Shown here piece after piece: positions 7,074 through 15,485 of a stretch of 27,522 bases of DNA. This DNA comes from DATMER01 sp036277235. GTDB lineage: Bacteria > Acidobacteriota > Thermoanaerobaculia > Multivoradales > UBA5704. Location: positions 1 through 27,522 of the forward strand of contig DASUNJ010000443.1 in the NCBI GenBank assembly GCA_036277235.1, in the 5' to 3' direction. The notes under the pieces were generated by a model. It did no database searches and was not told where the DNA came from. It was given only the letters and a program-made list of their open reading frames with translations. The position numbers and the translations under genes were made by a program. How positions within the stretch are numbered: position 1 is the stretch's first letter; each line of letters opens with the position of its first letter.

Positions 7074-8351
7074 TCAGTCGGCGCGCGGAAGAGACCAGCC
7101 GAGCACTCCGCCGCGCTCGGGACGCAGATAGCGGGAGGCGACCTCGTACACGCGATCGGCTCCGGTTTCCAGGAGGAGGCGCAGGTGCCGGTCGAGGTGG
7201 CCGAGGTCGAAGACGGCGAGGGCGAGCCCCGCGGACAGGGCCTGCTGGTGTACGCGCTCGTGGCCGAACACCCAGTCGGCCGTGGTGATCTGCCGGGCGC
7301 GCTCCAGCTCGTCGGCCCCGGGGGGAGCGGAGACCGTCTCCTCCAGGAGCCGCAGGATCTCGGCTTCGACGCGGACGGGCTCCACGCCGGGGACCACCTC
7401 GGCGGCGATCGTGACCTGGCTCGCGTCCAGGCTCTCGGTCAGGTCCGCCGAGACCCAGGCGCAGAGCTGGCCCTCGTCCACCATGGCCCGGTGGAGACGG
7501 CTGGCGCGTCCGCCCGCGAGCACGGTGACCAGCAGCTTCAGGGCCGGATGGTCGGGATGGGAGCCCGCCGGCGCGGGCATCGTGAGGAGGATGCGCGCCA
7601 TCTCGCCCTTGCGGCGCTCGATCCGCACCAGGGAGGTCGGCGAAACCGGCGGCGGGATCTCCTGGCGGGGCCTGGCGCCCGGCGGCAGCCCGCCCAGGGC
7701 GCTCTCCACCTCGTCCATGGCCTCCGGTCCGAGGTCCCCGGCGAGCACCAGGATGCCGTTGTCCGGCCGGTAGAGGCTGCCGTGGAAGCTCGCGAGCTCC
7801 GGGCGCCCGGTGGCGATCAGCTCCTCGCGGGTGCCGAGCACCGGCCGGCCGTACGGATGGGACGGGAAGAGGTGGGCCTGCACCTCGGTCTCCAGGGCGT
7901 CCCAGGGCTCGCTGTCGTACATGGCGATCTCTTCGAGGATCACCTGCCGCTCGCTCGCCACCTGCTCGGGGTCGAGCGTCAAGTTCGCCATGCGGTCGGC
8001 CTCGATCGCCAGCGCCTCGGTCCAGCGGTCGGCGGCGAAGTTGAAGTAATACCCGGTGGCGTCGTGGCTGGTGAAGGCGTTGTTGACGCCTCCGAGGGCC
8101 TGCGTGCGGCGGTCGATCTCGCCCGGGCCGTAGCGCGCCGACCCCTTGAACATCATGTGCTCGAGGAAGTGGGCCACGCCGCCGTGCCCGGCGGGCTCGT
8201 CGCGGGTGCCGGCGCGGTAGAAGAGGGCCGAAGTGACGATCGGCGCCTGGCGGTTCTCCACCAGGCAGACGGTCAGGCCGTTCGCCAGCCGCTCCAGGCG
8301 GGGCACCGCCGGCAGGGCGGAGACGGCCTCCTCTTTCCATCGCGCGATCAT
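7074..8351 (-). CDS. Zinc-dependent M16 family peptidase (active subunit)
   Basis: This 425-residue protein starts at ATG 8351, overlapping the kinase stop by four bases. The inverted zinc motif HFLEH lies at 61-65 (zinc ligands H61 and H65, catalytic E64) in the usual context GGVAHFLEHMMFKG. The distal zinc ligand is E141 in ILEEIAM, 76 residues later, the normal spacing. DSEPWDALE, HPYGRPVLGTREEL and YRPDNGILVLAGDL are typical of the first M16 domain; the second half carries the inactive repeat. These clamshell enzymes degrade peptides or unfolded proteins. There is no signal peptide. The inactive partner is encoded at 4640-5869, with an aminotransferase-type gene between. Confidence 0.95.
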   Translation of the reverse strand: MIARWKEEAVSALPAVPRLERLANGLTVCLVENRQAPIVTSALFYRAGTRDEPAGHGGVAHFLEHMMFKGSARYGPGEIDRRTQALGGVNNAFTSHDATGYYFNFAADRWTEALAIEADRMANLTLDPEQVASERQVILEEIAMYDSEPWDALETEVQAHLFPSHPYGRPVLGTREELIATGRPELASFHGSLYRPDNGILVLAGDLGPEAMDEVESALGGLPPGARPRQEIPPPVSPTSLVRIERRKGEMARILLTMPAPAGSHPDHPALKLLVTVLAGGRASRLHRAMVDEGQLCAWVSADLTESLDASQVTIAAEVVPGVEPVRVEAEILRLLEETVSAPPGADELERARQITTADWVFGHERVHQQALSAGLALAVFDLGHLDRHLRLLLETGADRVYEVASRYLRPERGGVLGWSLPRAD

Positions 8352-10318
8352 TCGTCGTTTCCTTCGCGCAAGTCGACCTCGATGCGCTCGCGCTCCTTCG
8401 GGGCTCCGGGCGCGATCTCCACGATCACGTCGTGGCGGCGGTGCCCGCGGGCGACGATGGAGACCCGGTGCTTCCCGGGCGGAAGCTTGAGCCAGCCGCC
8501 GGGCCGCAGACCGCCGGCGAAGTCTCCGGCCCGGCCCGCGGGCTGCCCGTCGACCAGGATCGCGGCGCCCAGCGGGCGGACGCGGAAAGCCACGGCCTCG
8601 CTCACCCGCACGACCGGCAGGTCGCCGGTCTCGACCTGGGCGGCGGGCAGCGGCGAGAGCCGCGCGATGATCGGGGTGACGCCACCGGTCTCGCTCGCCT
8701 CGACCGTGATCCGATGATCCTTCATGCCGTCGGCCTTGATGACGATCTGGTACTGCCCCGCTCCCGGCAGGAGGTAGGAGCGCGCCCCCTTCTGGCCGCT
8801 CCAGTCCTTCGCCTGGCCGATCACCGTGCGGTCCACACGCACGAAGGCATTGGGAGGGGTCACACGGAAGGCGAGGGAGAGGCCGGTAGAAATCACCGGG
8901 CCGGCGTTTCGGGGGGTGGGCCGGGGCTCCTCGGCCGGCGGCGCCGGCTCGGGAGTGGGCGCCGGCTCGACCGGGATCTCGATCCGGGGCTGCTGCGGCT
9001 CGGGGGTCGGCACGGGCGGCGCCGGCGTCTCCCGGCGAGGCTCGGCGACCGGCGGCGTGGGACGGGGCGTGGGAGTCGGCTCGGGCAGAGGCTCTCGCCT
9101 CTCTCGGGTTTCGGGCGTCTGCACCGGTACGACCGGAGCGGAGACCGCCGGAGCCGGAGTCGGCAGGGGACCGGCCGCCGGAGTCGTCGCCACCTGCTCC
9201 GCCGGCCGCGGCTCGGGCTTGCGCAGGAGCAGCCAGCCGGCAGCCACCACGGCGATCAGCGCCACCGCCGCGACCAGGGGGACCCAGCGCTTCGGGGAGA
9301 TGCCCTCGGTGGCGACCATGCGGCCTGTCGCCGGGCGCACCGGCGGCGGGTCGGACCGGTGTGTCGGCACGGCGGGAGGCGGCGGGGGGATGGACGGCGC
9401 CGTGCTGTCCGTGCGGCGCGGCAGGACAGAAGTCGCGGCCATCTCCGGTCCGCGGACGGCCGGGGCCGACAGCGTCTCGTCGTCGAGCTCGCGCTCGATG
9501 ACGGCGAGCTCCTCCGCGACCTGGCCGGCCGTGGCGGTGCGCTGGTCCCGGTCCTTGGCGAGCATGCTCCGCAGGAGCTGCTCCAGCCGCGGCGGGATCG
9601 AGTGCAGGGAGGAGACCGGCGGCGGCTCCTTGTGCAGGATCTGGTAGACCAGGGTGGTGATCGTCTCGCCGTCGAACGGCCGCTTCCTCGACAGCAGCTC
9701 GTAGAGCACCACGCCGAGCGAGAAGACGTCGGAGCGGCCGTCCAGGTCGTCGCCGCGGATCTGCTCCGGCGAGAGGTACTGGGGGCTGCCCATGACCGAG
9801 CCGGCGACCGTCAGCTCCGTGCTCTGTCCGGTCACCTTGGCGATGCCGAAGTCGGCCACCTTCACGCGGCCCGCCGTGTCGAGCAGGATGTTGCTCGGCT
9901 TGATGTCGCGGTGGACGATCCCCTGGCGGTGGGCGTAGTCCAGGGCCTCGGCCACCTGGCGGACGATGCGCAGCACGTCCCTCAGGGTCAGGGCCGGCCC
10001 GGCCTCGATGCGGCCGGCGAGGTCGGTACCCTCGACGAACTCGAAGGCCAGGAAGAGCTGGCCCTCGGTCTCGCCGGCATCGAACAGCGTGACGATGTTG
10101 GGATGGAGCAACCGTCCGGCCGCCCGCGCCTCGCGCAGAAGGCGCTTCGTGCGGTCCTCGATCTCGGCCGGCCGGCCCACCAGGCGGACGGTCTTGATCG
10201 CCAGCTTGCGCTCGATGTGGGGGTCCTCGGCGAGGTAGACCTCGCCCATGGCCCCCGCGCCCAGGAAGCTGAGAATGCGATAGCGGCCGACGCTCCGGCT
10301 TCCCTCCGGGGTCGTCAC
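8348..10318 (-). CDS. Transmembrane Ser/Thr protein kinase with C-terminal PEGA-like repeats
   Basis: This 656-residue PknB-type kinase starts at ATG 10318, overlapping the stop of the upstream DUF2007-like gene. Kinase landmarks: glycine loop GAGAMG (20-25), ATP lysine K42 in AIKTV, catalytic loop HRDIKPSN (136-143), DFG (156-158), activation segment ending SPEQ (183-186) and GRSDVFSLGVVLYELL. All catalytic residues are intact. A proline-rich linker leads to one membrane helix (WVPLVAAVALIAVVAAGWLLL, about 346-366). A long Pro/Glu/Thr-rich stalk follows, then two beta-rich modules ending in PGAGQYQIVIKADG and PPGKHRVSIVARGHR, which resemble PEGA repeats. The predicted layout is a cytoplasmic kinase with an extracytoplasmic sensor. 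Its operon neighbours are candidate targets, which is inference. Confidence 0.96.
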   Translation of the reverse strand: MTTPEGSRSVGRYRILSFLGAGAMGEVYLAEDPHIERKLAIKTVRLVGRPAEIEDRTKRLLREARAAGRLLHPNIVTLFDAGETEGQLFLAFEFVEGTDLAGRIEAGPALTLRDVLRIVRQVAEALDYAHRQGIVHRDIKPSNILLDTAGRVKVADFGIAKVTGQSTELTVAGSVMGSPQYLSPEQIRGDDLDGRSDVFSLGVVLYELLSRKRPFDGETITTLVYQILHKEPPPVSSLHSIPPRLEQLLRSMLAKDRDQRTATAGQVAEELAVIERELDDETLSAPAVRGPEMAATSVLPRRTDSTAPSIPPPPPAVPTHRSDPPPVRPATGRMVATEGISPKRWVPLVAAVALIAVVAAGWLLLRKPEPRPAEQVATTPAAGPLPTPAPAVSAPVVPVQTPETRERREPLPEPTPTPRPTPPVAEPRRETPAPPVPTPEPQQPRIEIPVEPAPTPEPAPPAEEPRPTPRNAGPVISTGLSLAFRVTPPNAFVRVDRTVIGQAKDWSGQKGARSYLLPGAGQYQIVIKADGMKDHRITVEASETGGVTPIIARLSPLPAAQVETGDLPVVRVSEAVAFRVRPLGAAILVDGQPAGRAGDFAGGLRPGGWLKLPPGKHRVSIVARGHRRHDVIVEIAPGAPKERERIEVDLREGNDE

Positions 10319-10608
10319 GGCTGGCCGGAGCCCTCCCCTTCAGTTCCTGCGTCGACGGGCGCCCCAGCCAGGACCCCGTCGTCGCCGGTGGCCACGTTCT
10401 CGCGCGTGTTGAGCAGCGCGATGGCTTCCTCGGCGCGCTCGGCCGGTACCCGCACCCGCACGCTGTCGATGTTGTCCCCCAGCGGGAGCTCGCTCGATTG
10501 CAGGGAGTCGATCTCGGCGGGAATGCCGTTGTTCTCGAGGAATCCCACGACCACCATGGCCTCTTCGTCCGTGCCCACGTCCTTCACGATTGCCCATTCT
10601 TCAGCCAT
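10315..10608 (-). CDS. DUF2007-like small putative signalling protein
   Basis: This 97-residue protein starts at ATG 10608, with GGAGG seven bases upstream on the minus strand. The pattern EWAIVKDVGTDEEAMVVVGFLENNGIPAEID, then a short acidic loop, then VRVRVPAERAEEAIALLN is the beta-alpha-beta arrangement of DUF2007-type proteins, in which a small domain reads like half of a ferredoxin-like fold. The C-terminal 25 residues are Gly/Asp/Glu-rich and probably disordered. It overlaps the kinase start by four bases, so the two are probably made together; it may be a regulator or substrate of the kinase. Family assignment is from pattern only. Confidence 0.78.
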   Translation of the reverse strand: MAEEWAIVKDVGTDEEAMVVVGFLENNGIPAEIDSLQSSELPLGDNIDSVRVRVPAERAEEAIALLNTRENVATGDDGVLAGAPVDAGTEGEGSGQP

Positions 10609-10631
10609 GCAGCCCTCCTAGTAGAGGTCGA

Positions 10632-11507
10632 TCATACAGTGCCCGGTTGGGGGACGGGGGCGGGGTGGTCCTCCTGCAGCCCCTCCAGGGTGTAGGGCGT
10701 GACCTCCTGGCGCGGGTACCAGTGCCGGCTGTGCTCGGCGAAGCGCTCCAGGCTGTCGTGCCAGCGGTAGTGGGAGACGATCATCGACCGCTCGTCGACG
10801 CGGATCCAGTTGCAGGAGTTCCGCTCGCGCTCCGCCCCCCGGCCGCGGCGCGAGGTCGTCGTGCCCGAATGGAGGATCACCAGAGGCGGGCGCCCCTTCT
10901 TCGGATAGAACTCCTCGGAGTTGCCGATGTAGGTCTGGTGCTGGTGCCCGGACAGGATCAGGTCCACCCCGACGCCCGAAAACAGGTCGATGGCCTCGTA
11001 GGCGTTGCCGAGCACACGCTGGCTGCCGAAGTTGGGCGGCGGGATCAGGTGGTGGTGCGCGATCACGATCTTGAACAGGTCGGCCGGCGCCTCCTCGAAG
11101 ACCCGCGCCACCTCCAGAAGACGGGCGAGCTTGATGCGCCCCTCCTTGACCGTCCAACCGTAGGCCGTGTTGATGCCGACGACCAGCAGCTCGCCGTCGC
11201 GGAACGTGGGCTCCAGCTCCTCGCTGAAGTGCTTGCGATAGCAGCCGAAGGGGTTGAAGGCCCGCTCCCAGACGCGGTAGAGCGGCACGTCGTGGTTGCC
11301 CGGCACCACGATCGTGGGCACCGGGATGCTGTCCACGAAGGCGCGGGCCTCCTGGAACTGCTCCGGTTTGGCGCGCTGGGTGAGGTCGCCCGAGAGCACG
11401 ACCAGGCTCGGGCTGTGGCGCTCGATGAACTCGAGCACGCCCTTCGACACCCGCGGCAGGTGCGGAGGCCCGAAGTGGACGTCGGAGATGTGGAGAATCG
11501 TCCTCAC
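10632..11507 (-). CDS. Calcineurin-like metallophosphoesterase
   Basis: This protein has 291 residues from GTG 11507 (VRTILHISDVHFG). Upstream codons overlap the neighbouring gene, so this start is preferred although no strong Shine-Dalgarno is visible. All five metallophosphoesterase blocks are present: SDVHFG (DxH), LSGDLT (GD), PGNHD (GNHD), IAHHH and GHQHQ. The order and spacing match the class III cyclic-nucleotide phosphodiesterase / Icc-like group. It hydrolyses a phosphodiester or phosphomonoester with two metal ions; the natural substrate is unknown. It has no signal peptide. It is 17 bases after the small membrane-protein gene and 23 bases before the DUF2007-like gene, in the same apparent operon. 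Confidence 0.93.
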   Translation of the reverse strand: MRTILHISDVHFGPPHLPRVSKGVLEFIERHSPSLVVLSGDLTQRAKPEQFQEARAFVDSIPVPTIVVPGNHDVPLYRVWERAFNPFGCYRKHFSEELEPTFRDGELLVVGINTAYGWTVKEGRIKLARLLEVARVFEEAPADLFKIVIAHHHLIPPPNFGSQRVLGNAYEAIDLFSGVGVDLILSGHQHQTYIGNSEEFYPKKGRPPLVILHSGTTTSRRGRGAERERNSCNWIRVDERSMIVSHYRWHDSLERFAEHSRHWYPRQEVTPYTLEGLQEDHPAPVPQPGTV

Positions 11508-11524
11508 GCCGGAGCCGGGGCCTG

Positions 11525-11773
11525 TTACCCGATCAGCTCGCTCACGTTGCGCGAGACCTCGGCGGCCAGGAAGCCGGAGATCGCGCTCAAGATCTCCGGC
11601 CCGTGCCGCAGGGCGATGACGAAGCCTCCGATCGCGGCGAGCGCCACGGCCGGCACCGGGTAGGTCCGCACCAGCCGCTCCCACTCCAGCTCCTCGGGCA
11701 GCAGCTCGTCGAGGATCGCCTCGACGCTGGTCCCGCCCCGTGTTTCCTCGTCTTCGTTCACGAAGTCTTCCAT
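11525..11773 (-). CDS. Small single-pass membrane protein, hypothetical
   Basis: This 82-residue protein starts at ATG 11773, with GAGGGAGAGG just upstream. The first half is acidic (MEDFVNEDEE, then EAILDELLPEELEWERL); the second has one hydrophobic segment (VPAVALAAIGGFVIAL, about residues 40-56) and a C-terminal amphipathic stretch (GFLAAEVSRNVSELIG). No family is recognised. The position directly after a YqjD/ElaB-like membrane protein suggests a shared envelope- or stress-related role, which is inference from order only. The gap to the metallophosphoesterase gene is 17 bases. Confidence 0.72.
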   Translation of the reverse strand: MEDFVNEDEETRGGTSVEAILDELLPEELEWERLVRTYPVPAVALAAIGGFVIALRHGPEILSAISGFLAAEVSRNVSELIG

Positions 11774-11786
11774 CGCCTCTCCCTCC

Positions 11787-12182
11787 TTAGACGTCGTCGT
11801 CGTCCCCGCGTCCGCGCGCCACCAGCCCGAGCAGGAACCCGACCCCGGCGGCGATCAGGAGCGCCTTGCCCGGATTGTCCCGCACGTAGAAACCGACCTC
11901 GCGGGTCAGGTCGCCGGCGTCGGACCGCACCTTGTCGTAACCGCGGCGGGCCTCGTCGGCCACATCCGAGTAGCTCTCCCGCGCCCGCTCGGCGCCCCGG
12001 CGGATCTCGGCGGAAGCGCGCTCGGCGCCGCGCCGCACGTCGTCGGACACCTGGCGGTAGCGGCCCTGCACGTCGTCGCCCAGCCTCTGGAAGCGCTCGC
12101 GCGCCGCGGCTACGGTCTCGGCACCACGGCCGCGCAGCGTCTCGGCATTCCCCTCTGCTCCGTTTGGAACATCCTCAGCCAT
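11787..12182 (-). CDS. YqjD/ElaB-like (DUF883) tail-anchored membrane protein
   Basis: This 131-residue protein starts at ATG 12182 with GGGAG six bases upstream on the minus strand. Residues 1-100 are a long charged helix rich in Ala, Arg and Glu (RRGAERASAEIRRGAERARE), typical of DUF883 coiled coils. The C-terminus carries the usual Y/F-VRDNPGKALLIAAGVGFLLGLVARG membrane tail, followed by GRGDDDDV. In E. coli such proteins are anchored in the inner membrane by the tail and have been linked to stationary-phase ribosome binding; whether that holds here is unknown. It is the first gene of the eight-gene minus-strand operon, and no convincing promoter was identified upstream. Confidence 0.85.
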   Translation of the reverse strand: MAEDVPNGAEGNAETLRGRGAETVAAARERFQRLGDDVQGRYRQVSDDVRRGAERASAEIRRGAERARESYSDVADEARRGYDKVRSDAGDLTREVGFYVRDNPGKALLIAAGVGFLLGLVARGRGDDDDV

Positions 12183-12335
12183 GACTGTCTCCCTATCTCT
12201 GCCTCAAAACATCTTGCTTGAAGAGATCATCGGCCGGACGGACGGCCCGGCACGGTGGATCGACACTCCCCAGTTTTAGCACGATTCATGCCCCAGGGGA
12301 CCGGGATAGACTCTGCGGGACGAAAGGGAGGGATC

Positions 12336-13742
12336 ATGGCGAACGTAACCTTCTATGGAGCGTGCGGTGTGGTGACGGGGAGCTGCACCCATCTTGCCTG
12401 GGGAGGGCACTCGGCCCTCGTCGACTGCGGCCTCTACCAGGGGGATGACGAGCTGGAAGAGCGGAACTGGAGCCCGTTCCCCTTTCCGCCGCGGGCGCTG
12501 GGCGCCGTGGTCGTCACCCACGCCCACCTCGACCACACCGGCCTCCTCCCCCGTCTGGCCGCGGAAGGCTTCTCCGGCCCGATCTACTGCACCAAGCCGA
12601 GCCGCGGGCTGATCTCGCTGGTGCTCCAGGACGCCGGCCGCCTCCAGGAGGAGCAGGTCCGCTACGCCTTGAAGAAAGGCTACAGCCGCCACCCCGCGCC
12701 CCGTCCTCTCTACACCAGCGACGACGTGCGGCGGATGCTCAAGCTGCTGCGGCCGATCCCCTTTGACCAGGAGCACGAGCTGTTCTCGGGCGTCCGCTTC
12801 CGCTACCGGCGCGCCGGCCATCTCCTGGGGGCGGCGACCGTCGAGATCACCGCCAAGGGATCGGACGGCGAGCGCCGGACCTGGTGCTTCTCCGGCGACG
12901 TGGGCCGCTACGGCGTGCCGATCCTCAAGGACCCCGAGCCGCCCCTCGAAGCGCCCGCGGCCCTGCTCCTCGAATCCACCTACGGCGACCGCGAGCACGC
13001 CGAGCAGGACGCGGCCGCGGCCCTGGGGCAGATCCTCGCGGATACCTTCGACCGCGGCGGCGTGGTCGTCATCCCGGCCTTCGCCCTGGGCCGCACGCAG
13101 GAAGTGCTCTACCACCTCGCCGCCCTGGCGGACCAGGGCCGCCTCGACCCCCACAAGGTCGTCCTCGACAGCCCGATGGCAATCGACGCCACCGAGCTCT
13201 ACAAGCAGGCCGAAGCCGAGTACGACGAGGACATGGTGGCGCTGATCGACTCCGGCGACGATCCGCTCGGCGCCGGCCGCTTCGAGCGCAGCCGCACCGG
13301 AGAGCAGTCCAAGGCGCTCAATGCCCTCCGCGGCCCGCTGGTGATCGTGGCCGGGAGCGGCATGGCAACGGGCGGACGCGTCGTACACCATCTGATCCAC
13401 CGGCTGGGCGATCCGCGCAACTCGGTCATCTTCGTGGGTTTCCAGGGGGCGGGCACGCGCGGCCGGGCCCTGGTCGACGGGGCCGACACCGTGGCCATCC
13501 ACGGGCGGACGGTGAGGGTGCGCGCCCAGGTACACCAGCTCCACGGCCTCTCCGCGCACGCCGACCACGGCGAGCTGCTGCGCTGGTGCCAGGCGCTCCC
13601 CGGAGTGCCCGCGCGGATCTTCCTGAACCACGGCGAGGATCCGCCGCGCAAGGCGCTCTCGACCGCCATCGCGGAAATGGGCTCCGGAGCGGAATGGCCC
13701 CGCCCCAATCTGCCGAAGACGGGCGAGACCGTCCCCTGGTGA
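12336..13742 (+). CDS. Beta-CASP metallo-beta-lactamase RNase
   Basis: This 468-residue protein starts at ATG 12336, three bases after GGGAGGG. The metallo-beta-lactamase motif 2 THAHLDHTG gives H62, H64, D66 and H67; further ligands lie in GHLLGAATVEI and FSGDVGR. The beta-CASP domain follows (LLLESTYGDREH; VVIPAFALGRTQEVLYHL; LDSPMAIDATELY; IVAGSGMATGGRVVHHL) and the RMMBL tail ends with VHQLHGLSAHADHGELLRW and IFLNHGE. This is the architecture of the YSH1/CPSF73-like RNase group (COG1236), which cuts single-stranded RNA with two zinc ions. It is divergent from the kinase operon and overlaps or abuts the UPF0761 gene. Confidence 0.95.
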   Translation: MANVTFYGACGVVTGSCTHLAWGGHSALVDCGLYQGDDELEERNWSPFPFPPRALGAVVVTHAHLDHTGLLPRLAAEGFSGPIYCTKPSRGLISLVLQDAGRLQEEQVRYALKKGYSRHPAPRPLYTSDDVRRMLKLLRPIPFDQEHELFSGVRFRYRRAGHLLGAATVEITAKGSDGERRTWCFSGDVGRYGVPILKDPEPPLEAPAALLLESTYGDREHAEQDAAAALGQILADTFDRGGVVVIPAFALGRTQEVLYHLAALADQGRLDPHKVVLDSPMAIDATELYKQAEAEYDEDMVALIDSGDDPLGAGRFERSRTGEQSKALNALRGPLVIVAGSGMATGGRVVHHLIHRLGDPRNSVIFVGFQGAGTRGRALVDGADTVAIHGRTVRVRAQVHQLHGLSAHADHGELLRWCQALPGVPARIFLNHGEDPPRKALSTAIAEMGSGAEWPRPNLPKTGETVPW

Positions 13743-13753
13743 GAGCGGCGGCG

Positions 13754-14980
13754 ATGGAGCGCCCCTGGTTTCCGCGGCAGCTCGCGCGCTACTTCGCCCT
13801 CACCCTGCGGCAGGCGAACGAGGACTCGCTCGTCCTCACCGCCTCGGCCCTGGCGTTCGTGACGGTCCTCTCCGTGGTACCGCTGCTCACGGCCTTCTCC
13901 TTCATCGGCGCGCGGGTGTTTCAGCAGTATCCGCAGCGCACGCTGGAGGTCTTCGTCCAGGTCCTCCCCTACTCCGAGGAGAGCGTGGTGGAGAAGGTCG
14001 GGGAGTTCCTGGATCAGGCCGAGACGCTGCACGGCTTCGGGCTGGCGATCTTCCTGACCACCACCCTCCTCGCCTTCTCCACCGTCGAAGAGTCGCTCAA
14101 CCGGATCTGGAACGTGTCGCGGCGGCGGCCGTTCCGGGTGCGGCTGCTCTCCTTCCTGCTGCTCCTGTTCTGGGGGCCGGTGCTGATCGGCGTGACCTTC
14201 TCCAGCCTGATCGCGCTGCGGCAGAGCCCGGCGCTGCGGCAGGCGTTCGCGCAATCGCTCCTGCTCAACCTGCTCCCCCTGGCGGCCACGATCGTGGGGC
14301 TGACGACCCTGTACTGGCTGGTCCCCTACACGGCGGTGCGCTTCCGCAACGCCCTGGCGGGCGGGCTGCTGGCGGCGATCCTCCTGGAAATGCTGCGGGT
14401 GGGTTTCGGCGCCTACGTCCGCCTGTTCCAGGGGATGAACGTGGTCTACGGCAGCTTCGCCTTCGCCCTGCTCTTCATGATCTCGATCGAGCTGACCTGG
14501 ACGATCATCCTGCTGGGGAGCGAAGCTGCATACACGGCGCAACACTTCCGCGTGCTCTCGCACGGCATGCACCGGCATCCGCCGGTCCAGGCGGCCTGGG
14601 TGGGACTGGCGGCGGTGGCGCTGATCGCGCGGCGGTTCGCGAGGGGAGAGTCGGTGCTCTCGCTCAATGCGCTCGCGGACCGGCTGAGCCTTCCGAGCCG
14701 GGAGATGGAGGTGATCCTCCGCCCGCTTCTGTCGCACAAAATCCTGCGGGCCTACAGCGACCAGGGCTACTTCCTGGCCTCGGATCCCCACCGCCTGAAG
14801 GCCGAGCAGGTCCTGCAGGCCTACGACCACCGGGCAGGGCGCAGCGCCGAGCTCGCCGGCGGCGACCTCCAGGAGCGTCTGGAAGAGCTGATCGGCGACT
14901 TCGCCCGCGCCCGGGCCGAGCGGCTGGGAGACCTGACCGTGGCAGAGTTGGCGAGCCCCGCTCCCCCGTCCCCGGCGTAA
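13754..14980 (+). CDS. UPF0761 (YihY/BrkB) family membrane protein with C-terminal winged helix
   Basis: A 408-residue protein from ATG 13754; an in-frame GTG at 13739 overlapping the RNase stop (GTGA) is an equally reasonable start. The N-terminal two thirds has about six membrane segments, beginning with the YihY signature DSLVLTASALAFVTVLSVVPLLTAF, then STVEESLNRIWNVSRRRPF, LLLLFWGPVLIGVTF, VGLTTLYWLVPYTAVRFRNALAGG and MNVVYGSFAFALLFMISIELTWTIILLGSE. The cytoplasmic tail contains a winged-helix-like region (LNALADRLSLPSREMEVILRPLLSHKIL...GYFLASDP). The family was once called RNase BN, but that activity belongs to another protein; the function is unsettled (transport or lipid-related). Confidence 0.93.
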   Translation: MERPWFPRQLARYFALTLRQANEDSLVLTASALAFVTVLSVVPLLTAFSFIGARVFQQYPQRTLEVFVQVLPYSEESVVEKVGEFLDQAETLHGFGLAIFLTTTLLAFSTVEESLNRIWNVSRRRPFRVRLLSFLLLLFWGPVLIGVTFSSLIALRQSPALRQAFAQSLLLNLLPLAATIVGLTTLYWLVPYTAVRFRNALAGGLLAAILLEMLRVGFGAYVRLFQGMNVVYGSFAFALLFMISIELTWTIILLGSEAAYTAQHFRVLSHGMHRHPPVQAAWVGLAAVALIARRFARGESVLSLNALADRLSLPSREMEVILRPLLSHKILRAYSDQGYFLASDPHRLKAEQVLQAYDHRAGRSAELAGGDLQERLEELIGDFARARAERLGDLTVAELASPAPPSPA

Positions 14981-14984
14981 CCCC

Positions 14985-15013
14985 TTGCCGCGCCGCGGCC
15001 TCCTGAGTACAAT
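14985..15013 (+). promoter_or_regulatory. Sigma-70-type promoter of tRNA-Ala
   Basis: The -35 box TTGCCG (14985-14990), a 17-base spacer and the -10 box TACAAT (15008-15013) lie 15 bases before the tRNA. This is the clearest promoter in the window and shows that the host uses near-consensus sigma-70 elements. Confidence 0.75.
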
Positions 15014-15028
15014 ACGCGCTCCCGCGAT

Positions 15029-15101
15029 GGGGCAGTAGCTCAGTTGGGAGAGCACCACGTTCGCAACGTGGGGGTCGAGGGTTCGAATCCCTTCTGCTCC
15101 A
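15029..15101 (+). tRNA. tRNA-Ala (anticodon CGC)
   Basis: A 73-base cloverleaf. The acceptor stem is GGGGCAG/CTGCTCC with the G3-U70 wobble that identifies alanine tRNAs. The D arm is GCTC/GAGC, the anticodon stem CCACG/CGTGG with loop TTCGCAA, giving anticodon CGC for codon GCG. The T arm is GAGGG-TTCGAAT-CCCTT with one G-U and one A-U pair at its base. The discriminator is A; CCA is not encoded (CTT follows). The variable region is short. Two toxin-antitoxin modules begin about 160 bases downstream, which fits a tRNA acting as an integration site, although no duplicated tRNA end was seen. Confidence 0.97.
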
Positions 15102-15260
15102 CTTTCATTTCCTTCCGCAACTTGTGTCGTTCCAGCGAGATTCCGTGGCAGAATCGCGTTTTAAAAAACGTGGGACGACAGTACGACCAGCTACCGGCTC
15201 TGTGAGTGCTCTCAGCTCCGAGCTGGGTAGAGGCGCCAAGGGATGTGGGATACTACTTCC

Positions 15261-15485
15261 ATGGGGAAAGTATCCGCTCTCAACGTTGCAGATCTGAGCC
15301 GTGACGAAAAGTTCGAGCTCCTCGACCGGCTTTGGGAGAGCCTGGGGCAGGATCCGGAAGCCCTACCCCTGACGAGCTCTCAGCGAGAGGAGCTGGACCG
15401 ACGGCTTGACGAGCTGGAGGCCGAAGGTCCAACTGGGCTCTCGTGGGATGAAGTTGTCGCCCAAGCCCGGGCACGCTCACGGTGA
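15261..15485 (+). CDS. Addiction-module antitoxin, CHP02574 / Unstab_antitox type
   Basis: A 74-residue protein from ATG 15261 (MGKVSALNVADLSRDEK); an in-frame ATG at 15243 would add MWDTTS. The family pattern is clear: a short N-terminal helix, LSRDEKFELLDRLWESL, then LTSSQREELDRRLDELEAEGPTGLSWDEVVAQARAR, where GLSWDEV is the hallmark of PF09720 antitoxins. Such proteins neutralise a ParE/RelE-type toxin by direct binding and are usually unstable. The stop overlaps the toxin's GTG start (GTGA). The preceding intergenic region has a short palindrome (CAGCT-CCG-AGCTG, about 15211-15223) that could be an operator. It lies after tRNA-Ala in a region of lower GC than the flanking genes. Confidence 0.9.
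   Translation: MGKVSALNVADLSRDEKFELLDRLWESLGQDPEALPLTSSQREELDRRLDELEAEGPTGLSWDEVVAQARARSR

Noticed and set aside
8432..10621. A 729-codon plus-strand frame opposite the kinase gene
   Set aside because: It is an antisense shadow caused by GC-rich third positions; the composition is His/Arg/Gly-rich and the opposite strand encodes an intact kinase.
12183..12335. Divergent promoters between the YqjD-like and beta-CASP genes
   Set aside because: Only isolated -10-like words (for example TAGACT at 12307-12312) were found, without matching -35 boxes.
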